Part shown: piece after piece, positions 8,834 through 16,382 of the stretch
Numbering within the stretch: the stretch's first letter is position 1
Layout: every line of letters begins with the position of its first letter
DNA from: Draconibacterium sp.
GTDB lineage: Bacteria; Bacteroidota; Bacteroidia; Bacteroidales; Prolixibacteraceae
Length of the DNA stretch: 36,495 nucleotides
Assembly (NCBI GenBank): GCA_027011835.1
Contig: JALUZN010000106.1
Span: 1-36,495 of the forward strand
Direction of reading: 5' to 3'
Notes under the pieces: model-generated
Database searches by the model: none
What the model was told of the DNA's origin: nothing
What the model saw: the letters and a program-made list of their open reading frames with translations, nothing else
Position numbers and translations under genes: made by a program

Positions 8834-9340
8834 TTAATTCGTTTTAAAATTATATTTTACTTTCGAAAGCTCATCGTTTGCTTTTACAATTTTCTGTTTT
8901 AAACTCTCTTTATATTCAATTAGTTTTTGCATTAATGCTTCGTCGCCGGTGGCCATCATTTGCACGGCAAGAATGGCGGCATTCAACGCACCATTAACAG
9001 CAACCGTTGCAACCGGAATTCCGGGAGGCATTTGTAAAATTGCCAAAATCGAGTCGACCCCCGAAAGTGTGGCATTTATCGGAACTCCAATAACCGGAAT
9101 CGGAGTCATTGCAGCAATCACGCCCGGCAGGTGTGCAGCCATTCCGGCACCTGCAATTATTACTTTAATTCCATTCTCTTTTGCACTTTTTGCAAAAACC
9201 TCCACCTCTTCGGGCGTGCGGTGTGCCGATAAAGCATTCATTTCGAAAGGAATTTCAAAATCCTCAAAAAATTTAGCTGCCTTTTCCATCACTCCCAAAT
9301 CGGAAGTGCTCCCCATAATAATGCTCACTTGTGGTTTCAT
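8834..9340 (-). CDS. purE: N5-carboxyaminoimidazole ribonucleotide mutase PurE (class I)
   Basis: PurE converts N5-CAIR to CAIR in de novo purine synthesis in the cytoplasm. The 168 residues are the normal length for a class I enzyme. Residues 9-18 read MGSTSDLGVM, the GSxSD phosphate-binding loop, and residues 38-43 read SAHRTP, holding the catalytic His40. The active-site strand AGAGMAAHLPGVIAA and the substrate loop GVDSILAILQMPPGIPVATV are intact. The gene stands apart from hpt and adk on the opposite strand, divergent from hpt across a ~280-base gap. Thus two purine genes are arranged back to back (de novo synthesis versus salvage). Confidence 0.96.
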   Translation of the reverse strand: MKPQVSIIMGSTSDLGVMEKAAKFFEDFEIPFEMNALSAHRTPEEVEVFAKSAKENGIKVIIAGAGMAAHLPGVIAAMTPIPVIGVPINATLSGVDSILAILQMPPGIPVATVAVNGALNAAILAVQMMATGDEALMQKLIEYKESLKQKIVKANDELSKVKYNFKTN

Positions 9341-9520
9341 AGTATAAAATTAAATTGAACAACCCGAACGGTACAACTTCCCCATTCATTCATCAGTATG
9401 TAAATATTTCAAAATTATAATTTTCGGTATTTTTCCCTCTGCAAATTAATAGCAAACTGCCAAAACTTAAAATTCAATATTATTTCAGCCATAAATTGTT
9501 CCCCGTTTTGCTTTTTATAT

Positions 9521-9551
9521 TTTCTGTAAACCGAATTGTTTTGTTATTTTG
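9521..9551 (+). promoter_or_regulatory. Probable hpt promoter
   Basis: TTTC (9521-9524), a 19-base spacer and TTATTTTG (9544-9551) resemble the Bacteroidota promoter; the -7 box has one mismatch to TAnnTTTG. It lies 71 bases upstream of the chosen hpt ATG at 9623 and overlaps an alternative in-frame upstream start, which argues against that longer start. Confidence 0.4.
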
Positions 9552-9622
9552 TACCTTTTAAATTCGAAAAAAAACAAAATTACAGCAATTTAGCAACTTA
9601 TAAAAATCAATCTTTTGAAATT

Positions 9623-10165
9623 ATGAAACAGGTTAAAGTACACGACAAAACATTTAAACTCTATATTCCTCACGAAAAAATTAGTGCAGTAGTTGAAGAG
9701 ATGGCCGATAAAATGAACGAGGAACTTGTAGGTAAAAATCCTCTGTTTTTGTGTATTTTAAACGGGTCGTTTATGTTTGCGGCCGAGCTTTTTAAACGAA
9801 TTGATTTAATTGAAACCGAAATCTCTTTTGTAAAATTATCGTCGTACGAGGGCGACAGCACCACAGGAAAAGTAAAACAACTAATAGGGTTAAACGAAGA
9901 CATTACAGGACGAACTGTTGTTATTCTTGAAGATATTGTTGATACAGGAATTACAATGGTGAATATAAAAGCTCAATTGGCAAAAATGAATCCCAAAGAG
10001 GTAAAAGTGGCTACGCTCTTACTGAAACCCGATTCGTTACAAAAAGAGATTAAATTAGACTATGTGGGGCTGGAAATTCCCAACGATTTTATTGTTGGCT
10101 ATGGTTTAGATTACGATGGACATGGTCGCAATTTAATAGATATTTATTCAGTTATTAACGATTAA
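9623..10165 (+). CDS. hpt: Hypoxanthine phosphoribosyltransferase
   Basis: This enzyme makes IMP or GMP from hypoxanthine or guanine plus PRPP in purine salvage. The ATG at 9623 gives 180 residues beginning MKQVKVHDKTFKLYIP. An in-frame ATG at 9536 would add 29 residues of AT-rich translation that overlap the likely promoter, so it was not used. The PRPP-binding motif VVILEDIVDTGITM contains Glu103-Asp104 and Asp107-Thr108-Gly. The N-terminal hood region and LNGSFMFAAEL loop match family members, as does the C-terminal FIVGYGLDYDGHGRNL. It is followed 14 bases later by adk, and the hpt-adk-obg order is frequent in Bacteroidales, linking salvage to adenylate metabolism and ribosome assembly. 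Confidence 0.94.
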   Translation: MKQVKVHDKTFKLYIPHEKISAVVEEMADKMNEELVGKNPLFLCILNGSFMFAAELFKRIDLIETEISFVKLSSYEGDSTTGKVKQLIGLNEDITGRTVVILEDIVDTGITMVNIKAQLAKMNPKEVKVATLLLKPDSLQKEIKLDYVGLEIPNDFIVGYGLDYDGHGRNLIDIYSVIND

Positions 10166-10179
10166 AAACCGAACTTAAA

Positions 10180-10752
10180 ATGTTAAATCTTGTTTTATTT
10201 GGCCCCCCGGGAGCGGGAAAAGGCACACAGGCAAACTTCCTTAAAGAAGAATACGGACTTATTCATTTGTCGACAGGCGACCTGTTACGAAGCCGGATTG
10301 CCGAAGGTACTGCCCTGGGAATTGAAGCAAAACAATATATGGATAAAGGAGAACTCGCTCCCGATAATATTGTAATTGGAATGATTAGAAACACACTAAA
10401 AAAACATCCCGATGCAAATGGATTTATTTTCGACGGGTTTCCAAGAACAGTTCCGCAAGCCGATGCTTTAGACGAAATGTTAAACAAAAACAATGTCCCG
10501 GTTTCGGGAATGTTAAGTTTAGAAGTTGAAAAAGAGGAATTAATTAAGCGATTGCTTAACCGTGCACAGATTTCGGGCCGGGTCGACGACCAAAATCAAG
10601 AAGTGATTAAAAACAGAATTAACGTTTATAACGAAAAGACTTTCCCTTTAATCGAGTACTATAAATCTCAAAATAAATTCTACGCAATTAACGGAATGGG
10701 GACCGTCGACGACATTTCCCGCCGCCTAAAAGAAGTTGTCGATAGATTTTAA
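10180..10752 (+). CDS. adk: Adenylate kinase, short form
   Basis: Adenylate kinase interconverts AMP + ATP and 2 ADP. The 190-residue protein is a short-type enzyme. Its P-loop GPPGAGKGT spans residues 8-16, followed by the AMP-binding HLSTGDLLR and FDGFPRT motifs. The LID region (about residues 119-142, SGRVDDQNQEVIKNRI) is short and has no zinc-binding cysteines. The start ATG at 10180 leaves a 14-base gap to hpt, so both genes should be on one transcript. Obg follows after 32 bases. Confidence 0.96.
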   Translation: MLNLVLFGPPGAGKGTQANFLKEEYGLIHLSTGDLLRSRIAEGTALGIEAKQYMDKGELAPDNIVIGMIRNTLKKHPDANGFIFDGFPRTVPQADALDEMLNKNNVPVSGMLSLEVEKEELIKRLLNRAQISGRVDDQNQEVIKNRINVYNEKTFPLIEYYKSQNKFYAINGMGTVDDISRRLKEVVDRF

Positions 10753-10784
10753 TCGTTAATAAAAACATTTCTTATCACAGAAAA

Positions 10785-11774
10785 ATGGCTGAATCGAATT
10801 TTGTTGATTACGTAAAAATTCATTGTAAATCGGGGCACGGCGGAGCAGGCTCGCACCATATGAGGCGCGAAAAGTTTATTGCCTACGGTGGCCCCGACGG
10901 TGGCGACGGTGGAAGAGGCGGCCATATAATTGTGGTTGGAAACAAACAGATGTGGACATTACTGCACCTGAAATACAGAAAACATATAAAAGCCGGAATT
11001 GGCGAACCGGGAGGAAAACAGCGCAGCTCGGGTGCCGATGGCGAAGATATTTACCTGGAAGTGCCTTTGGGAACCATTGCAAAAGATGCAGAAACCGGCG
11101 AAGTGCTGTTTGAAATATCGGAAGACGGCGAAGAGCACATTTTGGCAAAAGGAGGAAAAGGCGGCTGGGGAAACGACCATTTTAAAACAGCCACCAACCA
11201 AACTCCGCGCTATGCTCAACCCGGCGAAGAAGGCTTTGAAGGTTGGCGGATTCTGGAACTGAAAGTTTTGGCCGATGTAGGACTTGTAGGATTTCCAAGC
11301 GCAGGAAAATCAACTCTCTTGTCGGTAGTGTCGGCAGCAAAACCAAAAATTGCCGAGTACCATTTTACAACGCTGGTTCCAAACCTTGGCATTGTGGGAC
11401 ACCGCGAACAACGTTCGTTTGTTATGGCCGATATTCCCGGAATAATTGAAGGTGCCAGCGAAGGGAAAGGACTGGGATTGCGGTTTTTACGCCATATTGA
11501 AAGAAACTCGATGCTGCTGTTTATGGTTCCGGCTGACAGCGACGACCACCTGAAAGAGTATAAAATTCTGATGAACGAACTTGAAAAATACAACCCTGAG
11601 CTGTTAGACAAGCAACGTTTCCTCGGAATAAGCAAAGCCGACATGCTCGATGAAGAGCTGATGAGCGAAATTAGTGCCGAATTGGAAGGAATTCCTCATC
11701 TGTTTTTTTCATCGGTAACCGGGCAAAATATCCAACAATTAAAAGACAAAATCTGGGAAATTCTGAATAGTTAA
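10785..11774 (+). CDS. obg: Ribosome-assembly GTPase Obg
   Basis: Obg is an essential GTPase that binds the large ribosomal subunit and responds to guanine nucleotide pools. The 329 residues comprise the glycine-rich Obg fold (residues 1-158, with GGPDGGDGGRGG and AKGGKGGWGN) and the G domain. G1 is GFPSAGKST (169-177), the switch I region FTTLVPNLG follows, G3 is DIPG (216-219), G4 is SKAD (283-286) and G5 is SSVTG (309-313). The G4 has Ser in place of the usual Asn of NKxD; I regard this as common in Bacteroidota Obg rather than a defect. There is no C-terminal OCT domain. The PAP2 gene starts 4 bases after the stop, so it is likely co-transcribed. Confidence 0.95.
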   Translation: MAESNFVDYVKIHCKSGHGGAGSHHMRREKFIAYGGPDGGDGGRGGHIIVVGNKQMWTLLHLKYRKHIKAGIGEPGGKQRSSGADGEDIYLEVPLGTIAKDAETGEVLFEISEDGEEHILAKGGKGGWGNDHFKTATNQTPRYAQPGEEGFEGWRILELKVLADVGLVGFPSAGKSTLLSVVSAAKPKIAEYHFTTLVPNLGIVGHREQRSFVMADIPGIIEGASEGKGLGLRFLRHIERNSMLLFMVPADSDDHLKEYKILMNELEKYNPELLDKQRFLGISKADMLDEELMSEISAELEGIPHLFFSSVTGQNIQQLKDKIWEILNS

Positions 11775-11778
11775 ATAA

Positions 11779-12471
11779 ATGGAGTGGCTTCAAAACATAA
11801 TCGAATTCGACAAAGAGCTGTTTCTCTATTTAAACAGTTTTCACACCAGTTTCTGGGACACAATTATGTTGATGATAACCCGCAAGGAGACGTGGGTTCC
11901 TCTCTACCTCATCATCGTTTACTTTTTTATTAAAAACTACCGGAGTAAATCGGTTTTAGTTATCCTTTTCTTGGCGTTAACAGTTGTAGCCAGCGACCAG
12001 ATTTCGGTGTTAATTAAAGAGTCGGTACAACGACTACGACCTGTTTACGAGCCGTCAATCGAGCATTTGGTTCACAATGTTTTTCGCAAAGGCGGATTAC
12101 ACGGATTTGTGTCGTCGCACGCTGCCAATATGTTTGCAATTTTTGGGTTTACATCGCTTATTTTTAAAAATCGAAGATACCTCTTTCTGATGTTGTTCTG
12201 GGCACTGGCAATCTCGTATTCGCGTATTTATGCAGGCGTACATTACCCACTCGACATTTTGGGAGGTGCCACTTTAGGATGGCTGATTGCCTTTGCTATG
12301 TACAAATTAATGATGTTTATTGAGAACCATTTTTTTATTGCAAAATCGCCAAAAATTGAAAAAACAAAACTCTCAAAAACCAATTTCAAAATAGTATTTC
12401 TGGTGTTTAGCGTTTCCGTTCTCTCGTTCACTATAATGACCTATATTCTTCACCATTACAACTATTTATAA
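11779..12471 (+). CDS. PAP2-family membrane phosphatase
   Basis: The 230-residue integral membrane protein has several hydrophobic segments and the three PAP2 motifs. Motif 1 is KESVQRLRP (K80 to P88), motif 2 is SSHA (112-115, in place of PSGH), and motif 3 is SRIYAGVHYPLD (Ser148, Arg149, His155, Asp159). His114 and His155 would be the catalytic pair. Such enzymes dephosphorylate lipid phosphates or undecaprenyl pyrophosphate on the outer face of the inner membrane; the substrate here is not determined. Its stop overlaps the next start as TAATG, so it is translationally coupled to the MutS-like gene. That coupling is notable because the partner also has membrane segments. Confidence 0.85.
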   Translation: MEWLQNIIEFDKELFLYLNSFHTSFWDTIMLMITRKETWVPLYLIIVYFFIKNYRSKSVLVILFLALTVVASDQISVLIKESVQRLRPVYEPSIEHLVHNVFRKGGLHGFVSSHAANMFAIFGFTSLIFKNRRYLFLMLFWALAISYSRIYAGVHYPLDILGGATLGWLIAFAMYKLMMFIENHFFIAKSPKIEKTKLSKTNFKIVFLVFSVSVLSFTIMTYILHHYNYL

Positions 12472-14258
12472 TGGGCACGCCAGCAGTTGATTTTTACACC
12501 GAAAAACTCGAAGTATATTCAACAAAACTCACTTCAATAACACATAAAGTACGCCGGTTTGGTTGGTATCGGTTTCTTACTTTTCTATCGATTTTTGCTC
12601 CCGTTTTTATTTTTGGATGGAACAGCCAAATAACCTTTGCCATCTCCTTTTCGGCAATTATTCTCTTTTTCTTTTTGATTAAAAAGAACCTTCAACTCGA
12701 AAAAAAGAAGAGAAAATATATCGAGCTTAAAAAGCTGGCTGAAGACGAGTTGCTGGCACTTCAACACTCGTTTACGCATTTCGCAAATGGAAAAGAATTT
12801 TTAGATACCAACCACTTTTTTTCGTACGATTTAGACCTTTTTGGAGAAGGTTCGCTGTTCCAGTTTTTAAATCGCACTTCAACCATAAACGGCAAGCAAC
12901 TTCTGGCAAACCGCCTCACTCATCCGTCAACCCAAAAAGAGGAGATTGAAAAAAGACAACAAGCTGTTGAAGAGCTGTCACTTATTCCAAACTGGCGAAT
13001 TCATTTTCTTGCCAACGGAAAACTGTTTCACGAAACAGAGCAGATGAGTGCCGAAATAAAAACGTGGGCAACCGATGAGCTGCCATTGCATAACAAGTCA
13101 AAAGTTAAGTGGCTAATTCGTATTCTGCCAATAGTAACAGTGCTTTCGGCAGTTCCTGCAATCCTCGGAATTTCAAATCTTTACCTTGCAACTGCTGTAC
13201 TTCTGCAATGGATATTCATCTATTTCTTTTGGAAAAGAATCACTCAATATTTCTCCTATTTCGGGCGAAAATCGGAACTACTCGGGAAATATATGCAGCT
13301 TTTACAATTTATTGAGGAGCGTAAATTCAGCTCTGAATATTTAAAGGAAATTCAACAAAAAGTTTTAAAACCGGAACGCGCAAGCCTTGTTTTTAAACAG
13401 CTGAAAAGTTTGGTAAAAGAGTTGGAATACAGGCAAAATTTAATTGTTGGTATTTTTCTGAATTCGTTTTTCTTGTGGGATATTCGTTGTATTTATCGCC
13501 TCTGGAACTGGCACAGGAGAAATCGTAAAAAAGTGGCTGTTTGGGTCGATGTAATTGCCGAATTCGATGCACTTATTAGTTTAGCTAATTTTGCCAACAA
13601 CCACCCGGCATTTACATTTCCAAACATACACGACGGTGGTTTTCTGTTACAGGCAGAAGAGTTGGGGCACCCGCTTTTAAAAGCCGAAAAACGAATTTGC
13701 AACAACATAGAAATTGCCGGCTGGTCGAAAGTTGTAATTGTTACGGGTGCAAACATGGCAGGAAAAAGCACGTTTCTTCGAACCGTGGGCGTTAACCTTA
13801 TTTTGGGGCGGCTCGGCGCTCCGGTTTGTGCCGAAAAAATGACTTTAACACCCATTCCCATTTACACAAATATGCGAACAACCGACTCGTTGCTAAAAGA
13901 CGAATCGTATTTCTTTGCCGAGCTAAAAAGGCTAAAAGGCGTTTTAGAGCGACTGCGAAACGGCGAACGCATCTTTGTCGTTCTCGACGAAATGCTGAAA
14001 GGAACAAATTCAGTCGACAAACTAAACGGCTCGAAAGAGCTGATAAAGAAACTAATTGAGTTAAAATCGGTTTCGCTTATTGCCACACACGATTTAAAGT
14101 TAAGCGAAATGGAAAAGAATTTTCCACAGCAAGTTTTCAACAAATGTTTCGAAATTAAGATTGAAAACAATGAAATGATTTTCGACTACAAACTTAGCGA
14201 CGGGGTTACAAAAACAATGAATGCTACATTTTTAATGAAAAAAATGGGGATTATTTAA
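12471..14258 (+). CDS. Membrane-anchored MutS-like ATPase without mismatch-recognition domain
   Basis: The 595-residue protein has a MutS-family ATPase domain at its C-terminus but lacks the N-terminal mismatch-binding and connector domains of MutS. Walker A is TGANMAGKST (425-434), Walker B is FVVLDEM with Asp506-Glu507, followed by KGTNS and LIATHDLKLSEM. The N-terminal half carries four likely membrane segments: ~34-50, ~54-71, ~214-232 and ~236-254. The segment between (80-210) resembles the MutS lever/clamp region (FQFLNRTSTINGKQLLANRL). It is coupled to the PAP2 gene by a TAATG overlap and precedes a triple hairpin. Similar 'MutS-related' proteins occur in other Bacteroidota but, as far as I know, their role has not been established. 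Confidence 0.8.
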   Translation: MGTPAVDFYTEKLEVYSTKLTSITHKVRRFGWYRFLTFLSIFAPVFIFGWNSQITFAISFSAIILFFFLIKKNLQLEKKKRKYIELKKLAEDELLALQHSFTHFANGKEFLDTNHFFSYDLDLFGEGSLFQFLNRTSTINGKQLLANRLTHPSTQKEEIEKRQQAVEELSLIPNWRIHFLANGKLFHETEQMSAEIKTWATDELPLHNKSKVKWLIRILPIVTVLSAVPAILGISNLYLATAVLLQWIFIYFFWKRITQYFSYFGRKSELLGKYMQLLQFIEERKFSSEYLKEIQQKVLKPERASLVFKQLKSLVKELEYRQNLIVGIFLNSFFLWDIRCIYRLWNWHRRNRKKVAVWVDVIAEFDALISLANFANNHPAFTFPNIHDGGFLLQAEELGHPLLKAEKRICNNIEIAGWSKVVIVTGANMAGKSTFLRTVGVNLILGRLGAPVCAEKMTLTPIPIYTNMRTTDSLLKDESYFFAELKRLKGVLERLRNGERIFVVLDEMLKGTNSVDKLNGSKELIKKLIELKSVSLIATHDLKLSEMEKNFPQQVFNKCFEIKIENNEMIFDYKLSDGVTKTMNATFLMKKMGII

Positions 14259-14269
14259 TAAAAATAATT

Positions 14270-14349
14270 CCTCGAGGCTCTGCCTCGGGGTTCCATATTT
14301 TCTCCCCTGAAACTCAGGGGAGATGTCATCCGTCAGTTGACAGATGACA
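14270..14349. repeat. Triple-hairpin palindromic element (REP-like)
   Basis: Three stem-loops stand next to one another just after the MutS-like stop codon: a 9-bp stem with loop TCT (14270-14290, one G-T pair), a perfect 9-bp stem CTCCCCTGA/TCAGGGGAG with loop AAC (14302-14322), and a 12-position stem with one mismatch and loop GT (14324-14349). The first may terminate the upstream operon. The stacked arrangement is like repetitive extragenic palindromes; copies elsewhere in the genome cannot be tested here. Confidence 0.6.
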
Positions 14350-14493
14350 AAGGGGTATAATAAATCGTCAGTTTTTCTGTTTTTCAACAACATATACAAC
14401 CCAAATAACTATTCGGTTTTTATTCAATATTTTTCAACTTTATTTTGTTAGTTACTGCTTGGCGAAAACCGCATAATTACAGAGTTGTTTGAT

Positions 14494-14501
14494 TATATTT
14501 G
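14494..14501 (+). promoter_or_regulatory. parE -7 promoter box
   Basis: TATATTTG matches TAnnTTTG fully and ends 18 bases before the parE ATG. No convincing -33 element was found at the expected spacing. Confidence 0.4.
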
Positions 14502-14519
14502 TCACAAATTGCATAAGTT

Positions 14520-16355
14520 ATGACTCAACAGTACGACGAAGGAACGATAAGAACATTAGACTGGCAGGAACATATCAGGAAACGTCCGGGAATGTATATT
14601 GGGAAATTGGGCGACGGTTCTACTGCCGACGATGGAATTTATGTACTTCTGAAAGAGGTACTCGACAATTCGGTTGACGAATTTATGATGGGGTACGGGA
14701 AAAGAATTACCGTAGAAATTGATCAGGATAAAGTTTCTATTCGCGATTATGGCCGAGGAATTCCGTTAGGGAAACTGGTAGATGTTGCAAGCAAAATGAA
14801 CACCGGAGCTAAATACGATTCGAAAGTGTTTAAGAAGTCGGTGGGACTGAACGGCGTAGGTATTAAAGCGGTAAATGCACTCTCGGCTAATTTCGTAATA
14901 AAAGCCGTTCGCGAAGGAGTTGCCAAAGAGGTTTTCTTTAGCCGTGGAATTAAAATCGACGAAAAAGATTACACGGGAGTTGAGGAGGAGAATGGTACAA
15001 GTGTAAGTTTCGTACCCGATCAAACCATATTTAAAAAGTTCAGGTACATTAGCGACTATGTGGTTAATATGCTAAAAAACTATACGTTTCTGAATGCAGG
15101 ACTAACCATAGAGTTTAACGGCGAGAAGTACTATTCGAGAAACGGATTGCGCGATTTGCTCGAAGAAAATATGGACCACCATCCCATTTATCCGATAATA
15201 CACCTGAAAGGTGAGGACATTGAGGTGGCAATAACGCACGGAAATCAATACGGCGAAGATTACTACTCGTTTGTTAACGGGCAACACACAACACAGGGAG
15301 GAACACATTTACAGGCATTTCGCGAGGTGATTGTGAAAACCATCCGCGAGTTTTACAAAAAAGATTACGACCCCTCCGATATTCGCGCATCAATTGTTGC
15401 AGCAATAAGTATTAAAGTTGAAGAGCCCGTTTTCGAATCGCAGACAAAAACAAAGCTGGGCTCGAAAGATATCGGTCCGGAAGGTCCTTCGGTTCGAGCA
15501 CATGTCTCCAACTTTTTACACAAAGAGTTAAACAACTTTTTACATAAAAATCCCGATACTGCTGAAGTTCTGTTACGCCGGATTGTTGAGTCGGAACGCG
15601 AGCGGAAAGCCATTTCGGGAATAAAAAAATTGGCCAAACAGCGGGCAAAAAAATCGAGCCTTCATAATAAAAAGCTGCGCGACTGCCGCATTCATTTTAA
15701 CGGGAAAAAAGAGGGAAAAGAGGAGTCGAGCATATTTATTACCGAGGGCGATTCGGCAAGCGGCTCCATTACTAAATCGCGCGATGTAAATACACAAGCA
15801 GTCTTCAGTTTAAAAGGAAAACCGCTAAACACTTTCGGATTAACAAAAAAGGTAGTTTACGAAAACGAAGAGTTTAACCTGCTTCAGGCAGCTCTAAACA
15901 TAGAAGAGAGCTTGGAAGATTTACGCTACAACAAAGTAATTATTGCCACCGATGCCGACGTTGACGGAATGCACATTCGGCTGTTGCTAATTACATTCTT
16001 TTTGCAGTTTTTCCCTGAACTCATAAAAAAAGGGCACGTTTACATTTTGCAAACACCGCTGTTCAGAGTTCGAAATAAGAAAAAAACCTACTACTGTTAC
16101 TCGGAAGAGGAAAAAGAAAAAGCAATACTAAAACTGAAAGGGAAACCGGAAATTACACGGTTTAAAGGGCTGGGAGAGATTTCGCCCGACGAATTTAAAC
16201 ACTTTATTGGCAACGATATACGACTCGACCCGGTTGTTTTGAAAAAACATGAATCGGTAGCAGAAATGCTCGAATTTTACATGGGAAAAAACACACCAAC
16301 CCGGCAGGAGTTTATTATTGATAACCTATATGTTGAAAAAGATGAAGTTGCATAA
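14520..16355 (+). CDS. parE: DNA topoisomerase IV subunit B (ParE)
   Basis: ParE is the ATPase subunit of topoisomerase IV, which decatenates replicated chromosomes together with ParC. The 611 residues contain the GHKL ATPase motifs LKEVLDNSVDEF (about 46-57), DYGRGIPLG and VGLNGVGIKAVNALS. The transducer motif QTKTKLGSKD follows. The Toprim domain has FITEGDSASGS (Glu409) and DADVDG (Asp478, Asp480, Asp482). Length and the absence of a GyrB-type insertion favour ParE rather than GyrB, as does the adjacent partner. The parC start follows after 27 bases, giving a normal operon. Confidence 0.92.
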   Translation: MTQQYDEGTIRTLDWQEHIRKRPGMYIGKLGDGSTADDGIYVLLKEVLDNSVDEFMMGYGKRITVEIDQDKVSIRDYGRGIPLGKLVDVASKMNTGAKYDSKVFKKSVGLNGVGIKAVNALSANFVIKAVREGVAKEVFFSRGIKIDEKDYTGVEEENGTSVSFVPDQTIFKKFRYISDYVVNMLKNYTFLNAGLTIEFNGEKYYSRNGLRDLLEENMDHHPIYPIIHLKGEDIEVAITHGNQYGEDYYSFVNGQHTTQGGTHLQAFREVIVKTIREFYKKDYDPSDIRASIVAAISIKVEEPVFESQTKTKLGSKDIGPEGPSVRAHVSNFLHKELNNFLHKNPDTAEVLLRRIVESERERKAISGIKKLAKQRAKKSSLHNKKLRDCRIHFNGKKEGKEESSIFITEGDSASGSITKSRDVNTQAVFSLKGKPLNTFGLTKKVVYENEEFNLLQAALNIEESLEDLRYNKVIIATDADVDGMHIRLLLITFFLQFFPELIKKGHVYILQTPLFRVRNKKKTYYCYSEEEKEKAILKLKGKPEITRFKGLGEISPDEFKHFIGNDIRLDPVVLKKHESVAEMLEFYMGKNTPTRQEFIIDNLYVEKDEVA

Positions 16356-16382
16356 AACCATTTAGAGGAAGAATAACAATAG

